From an uncultured Anaerosporobacter sp. (GTDB lineage: Bacteria > Bacillota > Clostridia > Lachnospirales > Lachnospiraceae), in NCBI GenBank assembly GCA_945787925.1, contig CALZJY010000057.1, positions 1 to 9,224 on the forward strand: a DNA stretch of 9,224 nt. The letters run 5' to 3'. This document shows positions 5,521-9,224 of this stretch, piece by piece (the first letter of the stretch is position 1; each line of letters begins with the position of its first letter). Below the pieces are notes generated by a model, which worked only from the letters and a program-made list of their open reading frames with translations, was not told the DNA's origin and did no database searches. Made by a program: the position numbers and the translations under genes.

Positions 5521-6897
5521 ATGAAAACGAATTCAGAGAACATATTAGGGAAAGCCCCTGTAACTCAATTACTTCGTAATTTTGCAGTCCCAAGTATTAT
5601 CGCCATGCTGGTCAGCGCATTATATAATATCGTCGACCAGTTTTTTATTGGTCAAAGTATTGGAACGTTAGGAAATGCCGCAACCAACATCGTATTCCCA
5701 TTATCTACGTCCTGTGTAGCACTTGCCTTATTATTTGGTATTGGCGGTGCCTCCACATTCAACTTAGCAATGGGTGCGAAAGAAGAAAAAACTGCGGCTT
5801 ATTATATTGGAAACGCCGCTACCCTTCTCTTTACTTCTGGCGTTGTGTTATGGATGCTTGTTTGGGCATTCAATGTACCATTATTAAGATTCTTTGGCTC
5901 TCCTGAGGAAGTACTTGCATATGCAAGACCATATTCCTTCCTTACTGCTATGGGATTCCCATTTGTAATCTTTGCAACAGGAGGCGGACATTTAGTTCGT
6001 GCAGACGGTAGCCCTAAATATACAATGCTTTTCAACTTAGCAGGTGCCATCATCAATACCATCCTAGATCCTATCTTAATCTTTGGATTCCATATGGGGA
6101 TGGAAGGTGCCGCAATCGCAACGGTTACTGGGCAAGTAGTATCTGCTTATCTAGCGTTCCGTTATCTTCGCAACTATAAGAGTGTAAAAATACAACGTAT
6201 CCACCTGCTTCCAAAGTGGAACTATGTGAAACGAATCATTATGTTAGGAGCTTCTCCTTTCTTCAATCAGATTGCAATTATGATCGTTCAAATCGTAATG
6301 AACAACTTGCTTTCTTACTATGGAGCACTTTCTATTTATGGCGAATCCATTCCGCTTGCATGTTCCGGAATCATCGCCAAAGTAAATATGATCTATTTCT
6401 CCATCGTAATTGGTATTTCTCAAGGATTACAGCCAATCGTAAGCTTCAACTATGGTGCTAGAAACTATGACCGTGTAAAAGAGGCATACAAGCTAGCGTT
6501 AAAATGGGGATTCATCATCTCTGTCATCAGCTTTGTAATCTTCCAAACGATTCCGAGACAGATTGTTGGGTTATTTGGTTCAGGTTCGGAACTATACTAT
6601 GAGTTCGGCGTATCTTACTTTAGAATTTTCTTATTCTTTACGTTTACGAACTTCGTGCAGGCGATTGCATCCAACTTCTTTACTGCAATTGGCAAGCCAA
6701 TGAAAGGAATTTTACTTTCTTTAACAAGACAGATACTATTCTTCCTTCCATTTGCCGTAATACTTCCAATGTACTTTGGAATCAATGGTGTTATGTACGC
6801 AGGTCCCATTGCCGACTTTATGGCTGCTGTTACAGGCATTTTATTAAGTATCCAAGAAGTAAGACGAATGAATACGTTAGTAAGTCAATATGAATAA
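5521..6897 (+). CDS. MATE-family multidrug efflux pump (MepA-like)
   Basis: Inner-membrane antiporter of the multidrug and toxic compound extrusion family, expected to expel cationic drugs in exchange for Na+ or H+. The ATG at 5521 has AAAGGAG six bases upstream; the frame is open to 5491 but that ATG has no ribosome binding site. The 458 residues match the usual 440-470 and give about twelve membrane segments. Recognisable motifs are YNIVDQFFIG at 35-44 in TM1, with the conserved Asp39, RADGSPKYTM at 160-169, and the NTILDPILIFGF to GMEGAAIATV stretch at 179-202 that ends the first half. The second half shows GISQGLQPIVSFNYGA, the internal repeat of the first. It is transcribed alone from a strong promoter and ends at a strong terminator. 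It is the only plus-strand gene here. Substrate cannot be read from the sequence. Confidence 0.95.
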   Translation: MKTNSENILGKAPVTQLLRNFAVPSIIAMLVSALYNIVDQFFIGQSIGTLGNAATNIVFPLSTSCVALALLFGIGGASTFNLAMGAKEEKTAAYYIGNAATLLFTSGVVLWMLVWAFNVPLLRFFGSPEEVLAYARPYSFLTAMGFPFVIFATGGGHLVRADGSPKYTMLFNLAGAIINTILDPILIFGFHMGMEGAAIATVTGQVVSAYLAFRYLRNYKSVKIQRIHLLPKWNYVKRIIMLGASPFFNQIAIMIVQIVMNNLLSYYGALSIYGESIPLACSGIIAKVNMIYFSIVIGISQGLQPIVSFNYGARNYDRVKEAYKLALKWGFIISVISFVIFQTIPRQIVGLFGSGSELYYEFGVSYFRIFLFFTFTNFVQAIASNFFTAIGKPMKGILLSLTRQILFFLPFAVILPMYFGINGVMYAGPIADFMAAVTGILLSIQEVRRMNTLVSQYE

Positions 6898-6936
6898 AAA
6901 ACTGGAGTCATTAGGGTATAATGGCTCCAGTTTTTT
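6893..6936. terminator. Bidirectional terminator after the MATE gene
   Basis: The stem AACTGGAGTCATT (6900-6912) pairs with AATGGCTCCAGTT (6920-6932), 13 bp with one G-T pair and a 7-base loop. The plus strand continues as a T run to 6936, just after the MATE stop at 6897. The minus strand also ends in a run of T, so it can stop transcription coming from the small-gene region on the right. Confidence 0.9.
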
Positions 6937-6950
6937 GTTTGTAACTCAAA

Positions 6951-7067
6951 TTAGTCTTTTTCCATAGTAAGGTGTTTCGAATCTTTCCCCATCCAACTTG
7001 GCATACGGAATGGTCCTGCTTTGGAGTATGTGCTAGGAAATGAGGATATTATGAGACAAAGATCATG
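6951..7067 (-). pseudogene. Decayed paralogue of the 58-residue small protein (C-terminal half)
   Basis: A minus-strand frame ending TAA at 6951-6953 encodes SKAGPFRMPSWMGKD, then SKHLTMEKD, over its last 24 codons. The intact gene at 7209-7385 ends CKAGPINAPNWARDD, then YKSSHVDKD. The two tails align without gaps, with 10 of 24 residues identical (KAGP, P, W, D, K, KD). Upstream the frame hits TGA at 7068-7070 and has no start codon with a ribosome binding site; the residues before SKAGP do not resemble the paralogue. I read it as a broken duplicate that kept its C-terminal end. A short internal start at the ATG within the tail has no ribosome binding site. Confidence 0.55.
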
Positions 7068-7128
7068 TCATTTCCATCCTTTTTCACATTTTACATAGTT
7101 TATAGAACAAAGCGTATGTTCTCCACGC

Positions 7129-7161
7129 TCATGCATAGGGGATTGCAATGCAATTTCCTGT
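7129..7161 (-). pseudogene. Possible second fragment of the 58-residue small protein family
   Basis: The minus strand encodes TGNCIAIPYA and then TGA. The intact small gene has TGNCKAGPIN at the corresponding place. At the DNA level 13 bases are identical (7149-7161 against 7280-7292), and a GCA follows at the same spacing. A 13-base exact match between two such short stretches is unlikely by chance but not decisive. Both this piece and the one at 6951-7067 cover the KAGP region, so they would be two separate decayed copies. Confidence 0.3.
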
Positions 7162-7166
7162 GTAAG

Positions 7167-7201
7167 AAAAAAAGCCACTATAGAATCGTTCTATAGTGGC
7201 T
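7167..7201 (-). terminator. Perfect-stem terminator after the 58-residue small gene
   Basis: A perfect 13-bp stem, AGCCACTATAGAA (7173-7185) with TTCTATAGTGGCT (7189-7201), closes a 3-base TCG loop. The A run at 7167-7173 gives seven T after the stem on the minus strand. It starts eight bases after the stop of the small gene and likely ends any GNAT-YcxB-small gene transcript. Confidence 0.92.
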
Positions 7202-7208
7202 GAACAAC

Positions 7209-7385
7209 TTAGTCTTTATCAACATGACTACTCTTATAATCATCTCTTGCCCAGTTTGGTGCATTAATAGGTCCTGCTTTGCAATTTCCTGTCTTAGCCT
7301 TTCCTTGAATCTCCGGAACATGTTCTTGTGGGTCGTAATTATGATAATGAGTATATTCTGGACGTTTCATTCCTTTTTTGGCCAT
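7209..7385 (-). CDS. Small protein, 58 residues, unknown function, intact family copy
   Basis: The ATG at 7385-7383 has AGGAGG eight bases upstream and a strong terminator right after the stop, so this is a real gene. The product begins MAKKGMKRPEYTHYHNYD and continues through VPEIQGKAKTGNCKAGP to a Trp-containing, mixed-charge tail ending SSHVDKD. It is hydrophilic, with a basic N-terminus, several His and Tyr, a single Cys35 and no membrane segment. The pattern KRPxxTH followed by VPEIQGKAK looks familiar from short uncharacterised clostridial proteins, but I know of no function. A partial paralogue lies just downstream. It is 51 bases from the YcxB-like gene on the same strand with no terminator between, so it may be co-transcribed. 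A spore-associated role is possible but unsupported. Confidence 0.8.
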   Translation of the reverse strand: MAKKGMKRPEYTHYHNYDPQEHVPEIQGKAKTGNCKAGPINAPNWARDDYKSSHVDKD

Positions 7386-7397
7386 AATCTCTTCCTC

Positions 7398-7416
7398 CTA
7401 ATAGAATTTCTATTAG
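7398..7416. promoter_or_regulatory. Perfect palindrome upstream of the 58-residue small gene
   Basis: CTAATAGAA-T-TTCTATTAG is a perfect 9-bp inverted repeat with a one-base centre. On the minus strand it ends one base inside the AGGAGG of the small gene and is preceded by CATACTA, which resembles a forespore sigma-G/F -10 box, although no matching -35 is clear. It could be an operator at the transcription start or a leader hairpin near the ribosome binding site. Confidence 0.4.
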
Positions 7417-7436
7417 TATGTGCCAAAAATGAAATC

Positions 7437-7979
7437 TTAGTACTTTATTTGTCGAAATACCAAATTCGTCTTATCTTGCATATACGTACGGAACAGTTCA
7501 ACATTGCTTGGACCAAGGTCACGTTTTCGAATACAATGTGCACTGGACTTATTTGTAAAGATCATATAAAACTTCGATGTTTCTGCTAGGGCACGAATTC
7601 CTGTATATTCCGTAGAAAGGGAAGACGTTGGTGTCATACCGGTCATATGCCGTGGGAAAAATGCATATTGCACGCAGAGGGATGCATTTGGTGTGCGTTT
7701 TATCGAACGTTTTGCTGCACGTTTTGCAACGGAAGACGTTCTTATAATCCATAACGATAGGATAATAAAGAATGCCATGCATAACGGCGTAATCACCCAT
7801 AGGTAAAACATATTCTGTACCTGATATGCCCCAACCCCTAAATACCAGCCTAAACAAAGGGTAGACAGGATCATAAATACATATGCGTTCTTCTTTCGAT
7901 ATAATGAATAGCATGCTGCATTCAGATGCTCATAGAGCTCATAATCTGCCTGCGTGAAAATGACTAAGTCAGGTTCCAT
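7437..7979 (-). CDS. YcxB-like two-TM membrane protein
   Basis: Membrane protein of 180 residues with the layout of the YcxB-like family, whose function is unknown. A short cytosolic N-terminus (VIFTQADYELYEHLN) leads into two hydrophobic helices at about 32-52 and 56-80. A basic linker with KRAAKRSIKR near 86-95 follows, then a soluble C-terminal domain. The C-terminal part has the family pattern: a strand ending in Phe-Tyr-Met-Ile-Phe, the segment SSAHCIRKRDL (the usual form is an aliphatic stretch, then P/R-K-x-x-F), and a helix ELFRTYMQDK near 161-170. The ATG has GAGGTG seven bases upstream and starts 12 bases after the GNAT stop, so the two form an operon. The family call is by pattern memory. 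Its pairing with an acetyltransferase gives no clear functional clue. Confidence 0.75.
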   Translation of the reverse strand: MEPDLVIFTQADYELYEHLNAACYSLYRKKNAYVFMILSTLCLGWYLGVGAYQVQNMFYLWVITPLCMAFFIILSLWIIRTSSVAKRAAKRSIKRTPNASLCVQYAFFPRHMTGMTPTSSLSTEYTGIRALAETSKFYMIFTNKSSAHCIRKRDLGPSNVELFRTYMQDKTNLVFRQIKY

Positions 7980-7991
7980 TCCCCATCACCT

Positions 7992-8474
7992 CTATACTCG
8001 TTGGAATGCAATACGCTCACTACCGTCTTTTAGCGTAATCTTTCCACAATATGAAAATCCATTCTTTTTCAGGGCATGCTGCATTGCATGGTTATTTTCA
8101 TGAGTATCGATTCGGACATTCGGATACTGTTCGAATGCCCAAGTGAGACAATAGGATACAATTCCTGCGCCTTTCTTGTCCACAGCCACACGATGTACTA
8201 CCGCATATGGGCCATCCTTCTTCCAATCGCCATCATAGATAGTAGCGTAGGTCTCGTCTGGTCCCATCGAATAGAAAAATGTTGCTGCAATGTCTCCCTC
8301 ATGAATACATACATAACTATTGCCTGCCGCAATGTCTGCCTCAATTAACTCTTTTTCCGGATAATGATCTCCCCATTGAGATGCATTCCCTGTTTCCCTC
8401 ATAAAATCTCTTGCTCTCTTATAAATTTCCATTAATACTGGCAAATCCTCGAGCGTTGTCTTTCTTATTACCAT
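7992..8474 (-). CDS. GNAT-family N-acetyltransferase
   Basis: Acetyl-CoA-dependent N-acetyltransferase of 160 residues; substrate unknown. The N-terminus MVIRKTTLEDLPVLMEIYKRA is the typical first strand and helix of the fold. Motif A is at 95-110: VAVDKKGAGIVSYCL, with the K-x-G-A-G loop taking the place of the usual Q/R-x-x-G-x-G/A pyrophosphate-binding loop. Motif B follows as DTHENNHAMQHALKKNGF at 123-140, where NxxMQ and the NGF are common in clostridial ribosomal-protein-like or small-molecule acetyltransferases. The start has GAGGTG five bases upstream. A plausible promoter lies at 8505-8533, and the YcxB-like gene follows after 12 bases, so this is the first gene of a short operon that may reach the terminator at 7167. 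Confidence 0.9.
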   Translation of the reverse strand: MVIRKTTLEDLPVLMEIYKRARDFMRETGNASQWGDHYPEKELIEADIAAGNSYVCIHEGDIAATFFYSMGPDETYATIYDGDWKKDGPYAVVHRVAVDKKGAGIVSYCLTWAFEQYPNVRIDTHENNHAMQHALKKNGFSYCGKITLKDGSERIAFQRV

Positions 8475-8504
8475 TTTATCACCTCGTGTAACGTTCTACA
8501 AGCT

Positions 8505-8533
8505 AGTATACTGGAATGTTTCAAGGAACGCAA
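8505..8533 (-). promoter_or_regulatory. Promoter of the GNAT-YcxB operon
   Basis: On the minus strand TTGCGT (8528-8533) and TATACT (8505-8510) are separated by exactly 17 bp, placing the start about 24 bases before the GNAT ATG. The -10 is good and the -35 moderate. The -35 box touches the base of the hairpin terminator that follows the BI-1 gene. Confidence 0.6.
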
Positions 8534-8569
8534 ACAGGGGACTGTATTAATTACAATCCCCTGTTTTTT
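8533..8569. terminator. Hairpin terminator between the BI-1 and GNAT genes
   Basis: AACAGGGGA (8533-8541) pairs with TCCCCTGTT (8557-8565) and extends inward by TGTA/TACA across one mismatch, with a 5-base loop. Position and strand context make it the end of the BI-1 transcript (stop at 8576), but the T tract is stronger on the plus strand (TTTTTT) than on the minus strand (TTTGCGTT). It may also insulate against plus-strand transcription. Confidence 0.7.
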
Positions 8570-8575
8570 GTTTCT

Positions 8576-9224
8576 TTAGTCATCGCTTCCGAAAAGATGT
8601 AATAGATGAAGAAAGATATTGATAAAGTCTAAATATAATTCTAACGCACCAATGATTGCAATGGCCGTTACCGTACGTTCTGTTGCTTGTTGGGAAAGCA
8701 TACGGATTTTTTGGGCATCATATGCCGTAATACCAATAAATAATGCAAGTGCTAGGACTGCTAAGGAGAGATCTAATGCCGCACTTCTTACAAAGATATT
8801 TACGATAGAGAGCAAGATTACTCCAATCAGTCCCATGATTCCAATCGTACCGATGGTAGAAAGGTCTCTCTTTGTTACGGTTCCTGCAATGGCAAGGCCA
8901 AGAAACATAGCTGCTGCAATGAAGAATACCACCAATATGCTCGATAAGGAGAACATGGCAAATACATAAGATAAGGTAAGTCCATTGATCACACCATATA
9001 ATGCGAGCATAACTCCTGCAAGCGGTGCATTTTGTTTTGCTGCTGCATGATGGCAAAGAAAGATTACCCCTAGTTCTAATGCAAAGAAAATCCACCAAGC
9101 TGGTCCATTCATAAGCGTTTCATAATACCCGCTAGAGAATCCGATGCATGCAGATATTCCAGAAAGAATCGTAACTCCAAACATATACAGGTAAGTACGT
9201 ATCATTGTGCTTTTGGCAAGCATC
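8576..9224 (-). CDS. Bax inhibitor-1/YetJ family membrane protein, N-terminus uncertain
   Basis: Seven-helix membrane protein of the TMBIM/BI-1 family. YetJ of Bacillus subtilis, the structurally known bacterial member, is a pH-sensitive calcium leak channel gated by a pair of Asp residues. Here Asp169 in AYDAQKIRML and Asp199 in LELYLDFINIFLHLL match the two gating aspartates (171 and 195 in YetJ). The family signature TKRDLSTIG is at 117-125. The visible frame gives 215 residues from the Met one base from the right edge, close to the 214 of YetJ. Many family members have a longer polar N-terminus, and no upstream sequence is available to see a ribosome binding site, so the true start may be outside. 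The C-terminus is complete and a hairpin follows the stop. Confidence 0.9.
   Translation of the reverse strand, partial: MLAKSTMIRTYLYMFGVTILSGISACIGFSSGYYETLMNGPAWWIFFALELGVIFLCHHAAAKQNAPLAGVMLALYGVINGLTLSYVFAMFSLSSILVVFFIAAAMFLGLAIAGTVTKRDLSTIGTIGIMGLIGVILLSIVNIFVRSAALDLSLAVLALALFIGITAYDAQKIRMLSQQATERTVTAIAIIGALELYLDFINIFLHLLHLFGSDD

Noticed and set aside
7068..7136. In-frame TGA that would join ATG at 7136 to the decayed copy at 6951, as selenocysteine read-through
   Set aside because: There is no SECIS-like hairpin evidence, no ribosome binding site at that ATG, and the upstream residues do not resemble the paralogue; decay is simpler.
7549..7914. 121-codon minus-strand ORF overlapping the YcxB-like gene
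   Set aside because: Shadow frame; the overlapping frame has a ribosome binding site, operon spacing and a recognisable membrane layout.
8718..9098. 126-codon minus-strand Cys-rich ORF
   Set aside because: Shadow of the BI-1 gene; its Cys and Trp content comes from reading Ala/Gly/Leu codons out of frame.

Overview
The window looks like chromosomal DNA from a low- to mid-GC, spore-forming-type Firmicute, most likely class Clostridia and near Lachnospiraceae. This rests on the protein flavour (MepA-like MATE pump, clostridial AsnB, BI-1/YetJ, YcxB-like protein), strong AGGAGG ribosome binding sites, TTGACA/TATAAT promoters and many short hairpin-plus-T-run terminators. No phage, transposon, CRISPR or RNA gene is visible. 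Every gene except the MATE pump is on the minus strand.

Layout, left to right. Positions 1-128 hold the 5' end of a gene for a glycine/cysteine-rich protein built from 20-residue tandem repeats; it runs off the left edge. Next is asnB, glutamine-dependent asparagine synthetase (214-2067). From 2245 to 2762 there are two tiny polar-protein genes (44 and 51 codons) between two strong hairpin terminators. They are followed by a PAP2 membrane phosphatase (2780-3325), an unrecognised cysteine-containing 135-residue protein (3404-3811) and a translationally coupled ABC exporter pair (permease 3884-4627, ATPase 4624-5346). The permease appears to be frameshifted near its C-terminus.

The 174-bp divergent region 5347-5520 carries two back-to-back promoters. 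One drives the ABC pair and has the 19-bp spacer and operator-like sequence of a MerR-controlled promoter. The other is a near-consensus 17-bp-spacer promoter for the plus-strand MATE pump (5521-6897). The two export systems therefore share an intergenic region but appear to have different control logic.

Right of the MATE gene is a 300-bp stretch with two terminators and what look like decayed copies of a small gene whose intact 58-residue version lies at 7209-7385. Upstream of that gene is a tight minus-strand pair, a GNAT acetyltransferase and a YcxB-like two-TM protein (7992-8474 and 7437-7979). The window ends in a Bax inhibitor-1/YetJ-type membrane protein (8576 to the right edge), whose N-terminus may continue outside.

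Most of the content is ordinary housekeeping and efflux. The items most worth a second look are the Gly/Cys repeat protein, the MerR-type promoter with no regulator gene in the window, the frameshifted permease end, the family of very small genes with decayed copies, and the terminator hairpin that contains the ribosome binding site of the next small gene.
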